Of a DNA stretch of 41,978 bases, positions 1 to 10,077 are shown piece by piece (the stretch's first letter is position 1; the number at the start of each line of letters is the position of its first letter). The notes under the pieces are model-generated. The model had not been told where the DNA came from. It was given only the letters and a program-made list of their open reading frames with translations, and did no database searches. Made by a program: the position numbers and the translations under genes. This DNA is from Myxococcales bacterium (GTDB taxonomy: Bacteria > Myxococcota_A > Polyangia > Polyangiales > Polyangiaceae): contig JANYHK010000087.1 of assembly GCA_025359105.1 (NCBI GenBank), positions 1 through 41,978 of the forward strand, read 5' to 3'.

Positions 1-740
<740 letters not shown>

Positions 741-744
<4 letters not shown>

Positions 745-1319
745 GCTTCGCCTCCGGTCTCGCGGCATGCGCGCGCGTATGCTTCGTCGAACTGCCGTCG
801 CGCCGCCCGGAGACGCGCGTAGATGGTGTTCTCGTTGTCGCCGGTCGCCTCGGCGATCTCGGGGATGCTCATGCCTTCGAGCTGCGAGAGGATCACGACC
901 TCGCGCTTCTCGTCGGTCATCTCGTCGAGGATTGCCTGGACGAGGCGCAGCGCCTCGAGCGCCGCCGCCTGCTCGTCGGGCGGGCTGCTCGTCGCAACGA
1001 TGCGGCTCGCGCTGTCCGCCTTCTCGTGGCCCTCCTTGCGACGGAAGCGCCGTCGACGTTCGCGGACGACGTTCATCAAGATGCCGCACACCCACGTCTT
1101 GGGGCTGGAGCGGCCGTCGAACTCAGCAAGGCGCCGGTGGACGACGACGAAGACGTCTTGCACCACGTCTTCCACAGTGTCCACGTGGACACCGAGCCGC
1201 CGCGCGTTGGTCCAGACGAACTCCGCGGTGAGATCGTAGATCGCCTCGAAATCGCGCAGCTCCGCTCGGGCGCGGTCGGCCGCATCGGCGGAGCGCATGA
1301 GCGGAGGCGACGTCGACAT
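741..1319 (-). CDS. ECF-type RNA polymerase sigma factor
   Basis: 192 aa, the usual ECF size. Region 2 is recognisable (EFVWTNARRLG, VEDVVQDVFVVVHRRL, then the SPKTWVCGILMNVVRERRRR -10 recognition and core-binding helix). Region 4 follows (LDEMTDEKREVVILSQLEGM, then the helix-turn-helix SIPEIAEATGDNENTIYARL), with no extra domain. The start at 1319 (MSTSPPLM) lies two bases past the TAG of the upstream gene. An alternative ATG at 1331 would overlap that stop. The gene's own TGA overlaps the GTG of the following anti-sigma-like gene. It would direct RNA polymerase to a regulon that the sequence does not reveal, probably held in check by its downstream partner. Confidence 0.92.
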
Positions 1320-1321
1320 CC

Positions 1322-2286
<965 letters not shown>

Positions 2287-2287
<1 letters not shown>

Positions 2288-2841
2288 CAGGGCTTGCAGC
2301 AGGTGACGCCGACGCCGGTGCCGCACTTGCCGGCTTCGGTGTGGCCGCCGGGACAAGCTTGGGGGGTGAGGCCGACGCACTGCCCGCCCTCCTGGACACA
2401 CTGCGTGGGGCCGGCGTCGGGGCTCGACGACGGGATGCAGCAGCTCGCCCCCACGCCGCCGCAGCTCACGGACGGGTCGACCGTCCCCGCCGCGCACGCT
2501 CCGGGGATGACAGCCACGCACTGCCCACCCTTCGCAGCGCACGCGTCGCCAGAGTCGGCGACGGCGCCATCCGCGGCGCCGTCGGAGCCGCTATCCAGGG
2601 CACCATCCAGGCAGCACCCGACGCCGACGCCGCCGTCGCCGCACGCGTACGTGTTGGCGTCACCCCACTTGGCGCAGGCGCCCGCGGTGAGGCCTTTGCA
2701 GGCGCCGCCCGCCGACTCGCATGACTTGGTGGTCAGGTTCTCTCCGAGGGACATGGGCTCTTTGCCGCCGCAAGCGACGACGACGAACGCGCAGGCGCTC
2801 GCAAGGAGGGTGGCACGAAAGAAGGACAAGGACAGGTTCAT
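2287..2841 (-). CDS. Lipoprotein with three tandem Cys-rich modules
   Basis: 184 aa, first gene of the four-gene minus-strand operon. The signal peptide ends in a lipobox (AFVVVAC|GGKE), so the mature protein should be lipid-anchored. It then carries three copies of a module of about 35 residues: GGACKGLTAGAC...CGDGGVGVGCC, GGQCVAVIPGAC...CGGVGASCC and GGQCVGLTPQAC...CGTGVGVTCC. Each has the same pattern, Gly-Gly-x-Cys, x6, Ala-Cys, a spacer, then Cys-Gly and Cys-Cys. Asp/Ser/Ala-rich linkers separate the modules. Paired cysteines in an exported protein suggest disulfide-knotted repeats. The function is unknown. ATG at 2841 is chosen because it gives a complete lipoprotein signal. Confidence 0.85.
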
Positions 2842-2937
2842 GATGACTAGGCTCTTTCTCGTTAAGGTTCGTCCCTGAGTGGCCGCCTTTCGACCTTCCG
2901 TGATCGGCCCCGTCGATTTTTGGCTATCGTTCGCGCC

Positions 2938-3582
2938 ATGCGCAAGAAGCTCCTCCTCGCCGCCGGCGCGCTCCTTCTCGTCGGGATCGCCGCCGCCGTG
3001 ATCGTCATCGGCCCGAACAACATCGTGGGCATGATGCGTTACGACACTCGCGAGGAGGGAAAGCTCAAGGTCGGCGACCGCGCGCCGGACGTCGAGATGG
3101 TCGCGCTCGGCGGCGAGCGGGTCCACCTCGCCGCACGGTTCGGCGGCAGGCCGACGGTGCTCATCTTCGGCAGCTTCACCTGACCGCCGTTCCGGCGCTC
3201 GGTCGAGCGCCTCCAGGGTTTGCACGCGCGCTTCGGAGCGCGCGCGGACTTCGTCACGCTCTACATCAAAGAAGCCCACCCGACCGACGAGTGGCAGATG
3301 CCCACCAACGAAACGGAGAGCGTTTGCTACCTCCAGCCGCACACCACCGACGAGCGCGTGGGCATCGCGAACGACTTCGTGAAGCGCTTTCATTACGAGA
3401 TCCCGCTGCTGGTCGATCCGATCGAAAACGAGACGAACCGGCTCTACGCCGGATGGCCTGAGCGCCTCTACGTCGTCGAGGACGGGGTGATTCGCTACAA
3501 GGGAGGCACCGGTCCGTTCGACTTCCACCCCGAAGAAGTGGAGGCGTGGCTCTCGAAGAGATTCCCGGACGCCGGCCCCTGA
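2938..3582 (+). CDS. Iodothyronine-deiodinase-like selenoprotein (UGA at 3181-3183 read as Sec82)
   Basis: A single frame of 215 codons is interrupted only by TGA at 3181-3183. Reading that codon as selenocysteine gives a continuous 214-aa protein. Residues 4-25 form a hydrophobic membrane anchor, followed by a thioredoxin-fold entry (GDRAPDVEMVAL). The active site is FGSFT-U-PPFR, matching the deiodinase signature FGSCT-U-PPF. Downstream come the family motif YIKEAHPTDEW with its conserved His, then VERLYVV-like strands and the closing YKGGTGPF...EVEAWL. Animal deiodinases use this Sec to remove iodine from thyroid hormones; bacterial members have no settled substrate, so a reductive dehalogenase or peroxiredoxin-like redox role is inference. 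The Cys two before Sec in deiodinases is Phe here. An in-frame TTG at 2922 is a weaker start. No clear Shine-Dalgarno is visible. Confidence 0.9.
3184..3211 (+). promoter_or_regulatory. Bacterial SECIS hairpin of the deiodinase-like gene
   Basis: Directly after the UGA comes a 10-base spacer, then GGCGCTC (3194-3200), loop GGTC (3201-3204) and GAGCGCC (3205-3211). This is a perfect 7-bp stem whose loop begins 18 nt after the UGA. Known bacterial SECIS elements lie inside the coding region just downstream of UGA, with a G at the start of a small apical loop and a similar spacing, where SelB binds. Position, stem and loop all fit. Confidence 0.85.
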
Positions 3583-3661
3583 CGCTGTCTGGGACGAGCG
3601 ACGGCGCGGCCGGACCAAAGGGGGACAGCGCGATCACGCCCGTGAAATACCCCCGCGGGGG
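3583..3661 (+). terminator. Inverted repeats after the selenoprotein gene (possible terminator)
   Basis: CGCTGTC (3583-3589), starting right after the stop codon, is the reverse complement of GACAGCG (3624-3630). A second perfect palindrome, CCCCCGCGGGGG, lies at 3650-3661. Neither is followed by a T-run, so a classical intrinsic terminator is doubtful. Confidence 0.35.
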
Positions 3662-3846
3662 CCTGCGCGCCGGGCGGGCCTGGCAAAGGCAAAAGGAGGC
3701 GGAAAAATCCTCTCGGTCGTGCTAAGTACGCGGACTGTTGCGCGTGCGTCGTTCGTGCTTAGGTTAATGGTTCGCGTCCTGAGCGCGGGCTCCTCTGACC
3801 GTGCGGCGCTGGTTGGTGGTCATCAAGCCGCGGTGAGAAGAGAAAT

Positions 3847-4185
3847 ATGGCATCAAGCACGACATTCCAGAAGCGACAGAAAGAGCGGGCTCGGCTCGAC
3901 AAGCAGCGCGACAAGGACGCTGTGAAGAAGCAGCGCCGCGAGGAGAAATCCACGCGGACGGATAGCCCGGGAGGAGGCGATCCCGACATCGCGGGCATCA
4001 TCCCCGGACCTCAGCCTATGGCCGAGTCCGACGGCCTCGACCGGCTAACCCCTCGAGATCTCGTCAACGCGATGGAGAGTGCGCGGGCCGCGTCGTTGCC
4101 CACCGACGCATACGCGGTCGCCCCTCCGTTGGCAGCCCCGGGCCCGGCCACGCCGGCAGGGCCCCAGCGTCCCGACCGAACCTAG
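3847..4185 (+). CDS. Small highly basic, probably nucleic-acid-associated protein
   Basis: 112 aa. The first 40 residues are a highly charged, predicted helical segment (TTFQKRQKERARLDKQRDKD, then more Lys/Arg). A short motif DPDIAGIIPGPQP follows, then a Pro/Ala-rich tail. An A/G-rich ribosome-binding region (GAGAAGAGAAAT) precedes the ATG. I recognise the general type, a conserved small protein with an N-terminal KRQKE-type helix in myxobacteria, but no assigned function. The basic helix could bind RNA, DNA or ribosomes; that is inference. It converges with the sigma-54 activator gene, whose stop lies 18 bases away. Confidence 0.75.
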   Translation: MASSTTFQKRQKERARLDKQRDKDAVKKQRREEKSTRTDSPGGGDPDIAGIIPGPQPMAESDGLDRLTPRDLVNAMESARAASLPTDAYAVAPPLAAPGPATPAGPQRPDRT

Positions 4186-4203
4186 CGGTTCGCTCGATCG
4201 CGC

Positions 4204-5814
4204 TCAGGCCGCCCAGCGGCGGAGCTTGCGGAACAGGGTCGCTGTACCGATCCCGAGCTGCTCCGCCGCGCGCGCCTTGTTGCCGTGGTTCTGCGCGAGG
4301 ACCGCGAGGATGTGCTCGCGCTCGACATCTCCGAGCGTGCCGGTTCCCGGCGGCACACTGCTGCGCGCCGCGCGCACCTCGTCGGGCAGATCCTCCAGGT
4401 CGACGCGGGCGCCGCTGGCCACCACCGCGGCGCGCTCCATCGCGTTCATCAGCTCGCGCACGTTGCCCGGCCACGCGTAGCGCGCGAGCTGGGCCGCCGC
4501 CTCGGGTGCCATCGTCGCCGCGCGGACCCCGAGGCGCTGCGCGGCCTCGCCGAGGAGCAGCCGCGCGAGCGGCAAGATGTCCTCGCGCCGCTCGCGCAGC
4601 GCCGGGATCCGCACCTCGACGACGCGTAGCCGGTAGAACAAATCCTGCCGGAAGCGTCCGGAGGCGACGTCGGCGGCGAGGTCGCGGTTCGTCGCCGCGA
4701 TGATGCGCACGTCCACTTTGCGGTTCTTGTTCTCGCCGAGGCGCCGCACCTCGCGCTCCTGCAGCACGCGCAAGAGCTTGGCCTGCATCGCGGGCGGCAC
4801 GTCACCGACCTCGTCGAGCATCAGCGTCCCGCCGTCCGCCGCCTCGAAGATACCGGCGCGGTCGCCCACCGCTCCGGTGAAAGCACCTCGCGCGTGACCA
4901 AAGAGCTCGCTCTCGAGGAGCGTCTCCGGCACCGCGGCACAGTTGAGCGCCACGAACGGCCGAGCGGCGCGCGACGACTCGGCGTGCACCAGCTGGGCGA
5001 GCCGCTCTTTGCCGGCGCCGCTCTCGCCGGTGATGAGCACGGTCGCGTCGACCTTCGCCACGCGACGCGCGAGATCGAGCGCGCGCTTCATGGATTCGCT
5101 CCGCGCGACGATGCCGGACGGGTCTACGTCCTTGGGCTCGGTGCGCGAGAGAACGCGCTTGCGCTCCCGCAGCGTGCGCTCCGCCTTCTTCAACGAGGCC
5201 GTCACGCGCGCGAGGCTCCCCTCGATGCACGTCTTCTCGAAGAACTGCATCTCCGCGGCGCGCTCGGTGCCCCACTCCTCCTTCGGCCGGCCGATGACGT
5301 GGCACACGGCGTCGCCGCGCCCAACGCATCGCGTCTCGAAGCAGAAGATGGGCTTCTTGTTGGAGAACGACAGGTACCCGCTGGCGAAGCCGCAAAGCAT
5401 CCAGCACACCGGCTCCTCCGCCTGACCGAAGATCGAAAGGCTCTGCTCCGCCTCGTACGAGTCCAGCCAGATCGCCTCGGCGAACGGCGCGCTCGGATCC
5501 GGCTCCTTCACCGGCGAAAAGTCGACGAGCCCCATCAGCTTGTGGAGCCGCCCGCCCGCGGTCCGCCACTCGCGCTCGTCGTCCCACGGAAACGAGCCCT
5601 TCATCGACTCCGCGGTGCGCCACCCGTGCGCGAAGCCCAGGTGCGTGAGCATGGATCGAGCGCCGATCGCGCCCAGCGCGTCGACGAGCAGCTTGCGCAG
5701 GAGGCCGAGCGCGCCCGGATCGAACAGGACGACCCTTTGCTCCCCGAAGAGCATCACCCCCCCCTCGGGCTCGAAACGCAGCAACTCACGCAGATCGAGG
5801 TCCTGAGCGCGCAT
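4204..5814 (-). CDS. Sigma-54-dependent activator of the XylR/DmpR type
   Basis: 536 aa in the classical order. An XylR-type N-terminal sensor spans about residues 5-110. A V4R (4-vinyl-reductase-like) domain at about 120-195 carries C141, E160, C163 and C171, the kind of Cys/Glu set that binds zinc in DmpR. A coiled linker lies at 200-225. The AAA+ domain has Walker A GESGAGKE (263-270), the sigma-54 contact loop GAFTGA (310-315) and Walker [12 protein letters not shown] Fis-type helix-turn-helix closes the protein ([23 protein letters not shown]). Family members bind an aromatic effector in the sensor region and then activate sigma-54 polymerase. The divergently transcribed YceI gene, with a -24/-12-like sequence, is the obvious candidate target. 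Confidence 0.95.
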   Translation of the reverse strand: MRAQDLDLRELLRFEPEGGVMLFGEQRVVLFDPGALGLLRKLLVDALGAIGARSMLTHLGFAHGWRTAESMKGSFPWDDEREWRTAGGRLHKLMGLVDFSPVKEPDPSAPFAEAIWLDSYEAEQSLSIFGQAEEPVCWMLCGFASGYLSFSNKKPIFCFETRCVGRGDAVCHVIGRPKEEWGTERAAEMQFFEKTCIEGSLARVTASLKKAERTLRERKRVLSRTEPKDVDPSGIVARSESMKRALDLARRVAKVDATVLITGESGAGKERLAQLVHAESSRAARPFVALNCAAVPETLLESELFGHARGAFTGAVGDRAGIFEAADGGTLMLDEVGDVPPAMQAKLLRVLQEREVRRLGENKNRKVDVRIIAATNRDLAADVASGRFRQDLFYRLRVVEVRIPALRERREDILPLARLLLGEAAQRLGVRAATMAPEAAAQLARYAWPGNVRELMNAMERAAVVASGARVDLEDLPDEVRAARSSVPPGTGTLGDVEREHILAVLAQNHGNKARAAEQLGIGTATLFRKLRRWAA

Positions 5815-5846
5815 GTCGTTATGATGCGCCTGTCACGTCATTTTGA

Positions 5847-5889
5847 GTCGACCCATGGGCGACTTTCGTGAATCCCGAATCAAATCGGG
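5847..5889. promoter_or_regulatory. Inverted repeats between activator and YceI genes (candidate operator/enhancer)
   Basis: GTCGACCCATGGGCGAC at 5847-5863 is an almost perfect palindrome with one extra base. CCCGA (5874-5878) and TCGGG (5885-5889) flank ATCAAA. They lie between the divergent activator and YceI genes, 13 to 55 bases upstream of the proposed -24 element. That is closer than typical enhancer spacing, so they may equally serve autoregulation of the activator. Confidence 0.35.
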
Positions 5890-5899
5890 CTACTTCGAC

Positions 5900-5916
5900 T
5901 TGGCGTGCGGTGTGCT
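5900..5916 (+). promoter_or_regulatory. Possible sigma-54 (-24/-12) promoter of the YceI gene
   Basis: TTGGCGTGCGGTGTGCT contains the invariant GG (5902-5903) and GC (5914-5915) separated by exactly 10 bases, plus TTGGC and TGC. Several consensus positions between them are not matched. The start site would fall near 5927, leaving room for the Shine-Dalgarno sequence before 5941. The neighbouring sigma-54 activator gene makes it more credible. Confidence 0.5.
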
Positions 5917-5940
5917 GATGGGGAGTCGGAGGCTACGCAC

Positions 5941-6465
5941 ATGACTCAGTGGAATATCGACCTCTCGCACTCGACCGTCGGCTTCAGCGTCCGCCACATG
6001 GTGTTCGCGAAAGTGAACGGCCACTTCAACGCGTGGACGGGCAAGCTCGACCTCGACGTCGAGGACTTCACCAAATCGAAGGTCGAGATCTCGATCGACG
6101 TGAACAGCATCGACACCCGCGAGGAGAAGCGCGACGGGCACCTCAAGTCGCCGGACTTCTTCGACGCGGCGAGCCACCCGACCATGACCTTCAAGGGCAT
6201 GAAGATCGAGAAGACGAGCGGCGAGGAGTACAAGCTCTCCGGCGACCTGACCATCCGCGGCACGACCCGGCCCGTCTCGCTCGACGTCGAGTACGGCGGG
6301 CGCGGCAAGGACCCGTGGGGCGGCGAACGCATCGGCTTCCACGCGAAGGGCAGCGTCAATCGCACCGATTTCGGCCTGAAGTGGAACCAGGCCCTCGAGG
6401 CGGGCGGCGTGCTCGTCGGCGAGAAGGTCGAGATCTCGATCGACCTCGAGGCGGTGAAGGCCTAG
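5941..6465 (+). CDS. YceI-family lipocalin-like protein, cytoplasmic form
   Basis: 174 aa, normal YceI length without a signal peptide. The start at 5941 is fixed by GGAGG at 5928-5932 with an 8-base spacer. Family landmarks are the opening WNIDLSHSTVGFSVRHMVF, VNGHFNAWTGKLDLD, the pair SIDTREEKRDGHLKSPDFFD, the strand HPTMTFKG, LTIRGTTRPVSLDVEY and RTDFGLKWN. YceI proteins form a calycin-like barrel that holds a long isoprenoid or amphiphilic ligand. The ligand here is not known. The divergent DmpR-like activator suggests induction by a hydrophobic or aromatic compound. Confidence 0.93.
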   Translation: MTQWNIDLSHSTVGFSVRHMVFAKVNGHFNAWTGKLDLDVEDFTKSKVEISIDVNSIDTREEKRDGHLKSPDFFDAASHPTMTFKGMKIEKTSGEEYKLSGDLTIRGTTRPVSLDVEYGGRGKDPWGGERIGFHAKGSVNRTDFGLKWNQALEAGGVLVGEKVEISIDLEAVKA

Positions 6466-6492
6466 CAGCGCGCAGCTGATAACCTGGTCGGC

Positions 6493-7461
6493 GTGACGTC
6501 CAGTCCGCTCTTGCGCACCGCTCACCTCGACGAAGCCATCGACGTCCGCGTGCGATCGCGCCGGGCGCTGCGCTACTCCGCCGGTGCCGATGCAGAGGCC
6601 GATCGGCCGGCGCACGTGCGGGCCGGATCGGCCGTCGCCCGCTTCGGCGCGCGCCTCGCGGTGATCCAGGACGACGCGTCGTTCGTCGCGTTCGTGGAGG
6701 ACAGCGGCGCGGTGACGGCTTTGCCTTTGCCTCGAGGCCCCGGCGGTCGTCGTTTGTTCGGCGACGCGCTCGGCAACAAGCACCACAAGCTCGACCTCGA
6801 GGCGTGCGCCGTCGTGGGCGGGGCTCTCCTGGCCTTCGGCTCGGGCTCGACGCCGGCGCGCGAGCGCATCTGCGTGCTCGATCCCGCAGGCCAGGTGGAC
6901 GTGCGGGACGCGTCCCGCCTCTACGGAGCCTTGCGCGCGTGCGTCGCGTTCGCAGGCAGCGAGCTCAACGTCGAGGGCGCCGTGGCCGCCGGCGACCACG
7001 TGCTCCTCGCTTCACGGGGCAACGGCGCACCGAGCGGCGATTTGAACCCTATCGACGCCGTTTGCAGCCTCCGAACGGACGCGCTCCTCGCGTTCCTCGC
7101 GTCGCCGAGCACCGCCGCAGTTCCCAGCCTCACCGACGTGGTCGCCTACGACCTGGGCCGCACCGGCTGCGCGCGCCTCACGTTCACGGATCTCGCAGCC
7201 TTCGGTGAGCGCATCTTCTACGTGGCCTGCGCCGAAGCGTCGCCGGACGCCACGCGCGACGGACCCGTGTCGGGTGTCGCGCTCGGCGAGCTGGGCGCCG
7301 CGCCGCGGTATGGGCTCGTCCGCGACGAGCGCGGCGCGCTCCTCACCGACAAGATCGAGGGCATCCTCTTCGAGGGCTCCGACCGCGTACTCGCCGTGAT
7401 CGACGTGGACGATCCCGAGCGCCCCGCGGAGCTGCTCGAGCTCTCGGTCGTCGGGCTCTAA
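6493..7461 (+). CDS. Predicted beta-propeller-like protein (DUF6929-like)
   Basis: 322 aa, GTG start, 27 bases after the YceI stop, so possibly cotranscribed with it. No signal peptide. The sequence is a series of short strands ending in Gly/Asp turns (SAVARFGARLAVIQDDASF, NKHHKLDLEACAVVGGALLAFGSGS, KIEGILFEGSDRVLAVIDVDD), the pattern of propeller proteins related to phytase-like esterases and the DUF6929 group. The motif HKLDLEA and the closing VIDVDDPERPAELLEL resemble that group. The assignment rests on memory of the family and no catalytic site is identified. Confidence 0.65.
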   Translation: MTSSPLLRTAHLDEAIDVRVRSRRALRYSAGADAEADRPAHVRAGSAVARFGARLAVIQDDASFVAFVEDSGAVTALPLPRGPGGRRLFGDALGNKHHKLDLEACAVVGGALLAFGSGSTPARERICVLDPAGQVDVRDASRLYGALRACVAFAGSELNVEGAVAAGDHVLLASRGNGAPSGDLNPIDAVCSLRTDALLAFLASPSTAAVPSLTDVVAYDLGRTGCARLTFTDLAAFGERIFYVACAEASPDATRDGPVSGVALGELGAAPRYGLVRDERGALLTDKIEGILFEGSDRVLAVIDVDDPERPAELLELSVVGL

Positions 7462-7617
7462 GTCCGCATCGACCCGAGAGCCGCCATCGGCACTCCGTGC
7501 CACCGGGAGGGACCTGGTGATCGCGCGCGCGCACGCGGTGGGCAGAACGCTGTCCATGCCCGCGCCGATGTGGCTTGATTTACAGGCGATCGTGCGACCG
7601 CTGCGCAGGCACGCGCG

Positions 7618-8514
7618 GTGCTTAGACGTATCCGAGTCTTGCACTCGATACGGTCAGGTTGGATTGTTCTCGCCACGACGCTCGTGGCAACGACGGTTGC
7701 GTGCGGCGCCGCGACGCCCCTACCCGAGCAGGACGGCCCGCGCGTGACCGCGAACCTCGGCGGCAGCGCCGGCAGTGGCAGCGGAAAAGAAGGCGCGACC
7801 AAGTCGGGCCGCCTCGCGCGCGCAGGGCGGGAGCAGAAGACGCTCGACACCGGCTGCGCACCGGAGATGGCACCGATCGATCAGCGCACGGGGCGCTTCT
7901 GCATCGACCGCTGGGAGGCGAGCCTCGTCGACGTGCTCCCGACCGGCGAGGAGCGCGCCCACTCTCCATTTTACCCCGTCGCGACCGGCGCCGCCGTGCG
8001 CGCGGTGAGCCGGCCGAACGTCTTTCCGCAGGGGTACATCAGCGCGGTCGAGGCGCAGCAGGCGTGCACCCGGGCCAGCAAGCGGCTCTGCAAGCCGTCC
8101 GAGTGGCGCAAAGCGTGCCTCGGCCCGAGCACGCTCGTCTACGGCTACGCCAACCGCGCCGAGCCGAAGCGTTGCAACGATCACGGTCGAAGCCCGATCC
8201 TGGCCACGTTCGGCTCGCAGGCGTTCGCGCCGAGCCGCCACGCGTGGGACTTCATGAACACGCCGTCGCTGAACCAGCTGGACGGCACGCTCGCCAAGAC
8301 GGGCGACCACCCGGGATGCACGAACGGGTACGGCGTCTACGACATGGTCGGCAACCTCCACGAGTGGGTCGCCGATCCGAGCGGTACGTTCTACGGCGGG
8401 TACTACCAGGACACGAAGCAGCACGGCGAAGGCTGCACGTACACGACCAACGCGCACGCCGCCTCGTACCACGACTACTCGACGGGCTTCCGCTGCTGCG
8501 CCGACGCGAAGTGA
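7618..8514 (+). CDS. Lipoprotein with FGE/SUMF1 (formylglycine-enzyme-like) fold, lacking the catalytic Cys pair
   Basis: 298 aa, GTG start. The signal ends in a lipobox (LVATTVAC|GAA), then a Gly/Ser linker. From about residue 80 the FGE-sulfatase fold is clear: FCIDRWEASLVD, AVEAQQACTRASKRLCKPSEWRKAC, NGYGVYDMVGNLHEWVAD and the end STGFRCCADAK. In true formylglycine-generating enzymes two active-site cysteines lie in a C-x4-C motif shortly before the closing GFRC. That motif is absent here, so this is probably a non-catalytic, binding or structural member. It converges with the next gene, and the 3' ends overlap by 40 bases. Confidence 0.88.
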   Translation: MLRRIRVLHSIRSGWIVLATTLVATTVACGAATPLPEQDGPRVTANLGGSAGSGSGKEGATKSGRLARAGREQKTLDTGCAPEMAPIDQRTGRFCIDRWEASLVDVLPTGEERAHSPFYPVATGAAVRAVSRPNVFPQGYISAVEAQQACTRASKRLCKPSEWRKACLGPSTLVYGYANRAEPKRCNDHGRSPILATFGSQAFAPSRHAWDFMNTPSLNQLDGTLAKTGDHPGCTNGYGVYDMVGNLHEWVADPSGTFYGGYYQDTKQHGEGCTYTTNAHAASYHDYSTGFRCCADAK

Positions 8515-9827
8515 GCCATCCCGAAGATCTCGCGACCAACGACGTCGAGCGGCGCGTCTCCGAAGCTCGCCCAGGCGTCGGCGCGCTCACGCAGGTGCGC
8601 GGGGCCGTCGGCGAGGAGCAGCACCACGGCCGCCGCACCACCGATGGGCCCCACGGGGTGGGTGGCCGCCTCACGCAGCGCTCGCGCCTCCGTCGCCGGG
8701 GCGACGCGTGACGCCAGGGGGCTCTGCGCGCGGGCGAGGGCCGGATCGCGCTGTTCGCCGTGCAGATCCACGGCCCACGCGCCGACCGTGACGAGATCGT
8801 GGAGCGCCACGAGGCTGACGAGCTCGCTCAGCTCCGACTCTCCCTCGCGGGCGCCGAAGACCGCCGCGCAGACCCATGCGCGCTCGGGCGGCGGAGCCAG
8901 AGTCCGCACCCCGGCGAGCGACGGCACGACGGGGCACTCCGGGAGCCGCGCCACCTTGGCTCCGGCGATGCGCCGCACCTCCTCTGCGGCCACCGGTCCC
9001 AGTACACCGAACGCGACCTCCACCTGTGCGGCGAGCCGGGCGCGCGCACCGGCGAACGCTGCGCGGAGCTTCGCCTCGCTGCTCACGACGCCGACGTGCA
9101 CGCGCAGCGGAGGCGCGACGTCGTCCCAGCCACGAAGCCCGAGCGGGGCGACCTGCAGACTCGCGACGTCGTCGCGTAGGCGGTGGATCGCCGACTCCGT
9201 CCGCGACGCAGGCGCCCGCTCCGTGGCCTGCGCGAGGTCGCCGAGCGCGTCGAGCACGTCGTCGCGCTCCATCGCCGACAACACGTTCGGGGCGAGCCAC
9301 GCGCGCACCTGGTCGAGCCGCCACGCCACGAGCGAGTCGGTGACCCCGCGCTCCGCTGCGCTCTGGAGCGCCGGCCACGACGCTGCAAGCGCACGCACGA
9401 GATCCGCCGCCGACGCCGGGAGCTTCCGTTCCCGGTCGAGGCGCGCATCTTCTTCGTCGATGAGGCGAAAGAGGAGCTCCTGCTCGATGCGGTGCTCGGC
9501 CAGCGGCCCTGCATCCGGCAGCAGATCCCTCGGGATCGCGCAGCGCTGCGCCTCGCCGAGGACATCGTCGTGGCCGCGGCGGCGCATGTCGAAGAGGAAC
9601 GGATCGGTGAAGCGTCCGCGCGCGCCTGGCCGCCCGGAGAAGCGCCCAGCGATGCGCGCATCGGTCCGCGCCAGCATCCCCAGGAGCACCGGCTCGGCGC
9701 GCCGGAACGCGCCGGCGTAGGAGAGCAGCCAGGCGTCGATGTCGGAAATCGCGCGCGGCGCCGCCTCGCGCGGCCTACCGGCGCACGCGCAGAGGACGGC
9801 GGCGAACAGGACGAAGTGGGCCCGCAC
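8475..9827 (-). CDS. Lipoprotein of unknown function, 450 aa
   Basis: The GTG at 9827 is chosen because it puts an export signal at the N terminus (RAHFVLFAAVLCAC|AGRP) with a Cys in lipobox position. The open frame reaches 10025 but that extension looks non-coding. The mature protein is Ala/Leu/Arg-rich and predicted mostly helical, with no motif I recognise. Landmarks are ISDIDAWLLSYAGAFRRAEPV near the mature N terminus and FTDPFLFDMRRRGHDD. No clear Shine-Dalgarno precedes the GTG, so the start is moderately sure. Its 3' end overlaps the end of the FGE-like gene by 40 bases. Confidence 0.72.
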   Translation of the reverse strand: MRAHFVLFAAVLCACAGRPREAAPRAISDIDAWLLSYAGAFRRAEPVLLGMLARTDARIAGRFSGRPGARGRFTDPFLFDMRRRGHDDVLGEAQRCAIPRDLLPDAGPLAEHRIEQELLFRLIDEEDARLDRERKLPASAADLVRALAASWPALQSAAERGVTDSLVAWRLDQVRAWLAPNVLSAMERDDVLDALGDLAQATERAPASRTESAIHRLRDDVASLQVAPLGLRGWDDVAPPLRVHVGVVSSEAKLRAAFAGARARLAAQVEVAFGVLGPVAAEEVRRIAGAKVARLPECPVVPSLAGVRTLAPPPERAWVCAAVFGAREGESELSELVSLVALHDLVTVGAWAVDLHGEQRDPALARAQSPLASRVAPATEARALREAATHPVGPIGGAAAVVLLLADGPAHLRERADAWASFGDAPLDVVGREIFGMAHFASAQQRKPVE

Positions 9828-9959
9828 GCGCGTTGGACAGGGGGCGTGGCCGCACCTTGGGCCGATCCCGCCTGCCCAGCTCTGCCGCACGCGTCGCCGA
9901 GATTGCGCCGTGTCAACGCCTTGGCGTCCCACTCGCCACCACCAAAATACGCCGCTCGG

Positions 9960-9988
9960 TTTACTTGGAGACTGAGGCGAGCTGTACT
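9960..9988 (+). promoter_or_regulatory. Candidate sigma-70-type promoter for the lipoprotein gene at 10078
   Basis: TTTACT (9960-9965) and TGTACT (9983-9988) are separated by 17 bases and each match 4 of 6 consensus positions. They lie in a locally AT-richer stretch about 90 bases before the ATG. No experimental support. Confidence 0.35.
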
Positions 9989-10077
9989 TCCTACCGTAGC
10001 CATAGTCGTAGCGTCTTCGATGCATCGAGCTTCACCTTAGCGTGGTGACCGCGGACCTCGGACGGAGGTGGGACGCG

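Noticed and set aside
2842-2937. ECF-type promoter (GAACCTT-n16-GTCATC) before the Cys-rich lipoprotein gene
   Set aside because: The -10 element would end at the start codon and put the transcript start inside the gene, whose N-terminal signal peptide is needed.
3738-3765. Sigma-70 promoter TTGCGC-n16-TAGGTT for the basic-protein gene
   Set aside because: The -10 matches poorly, so it is too weak to list.
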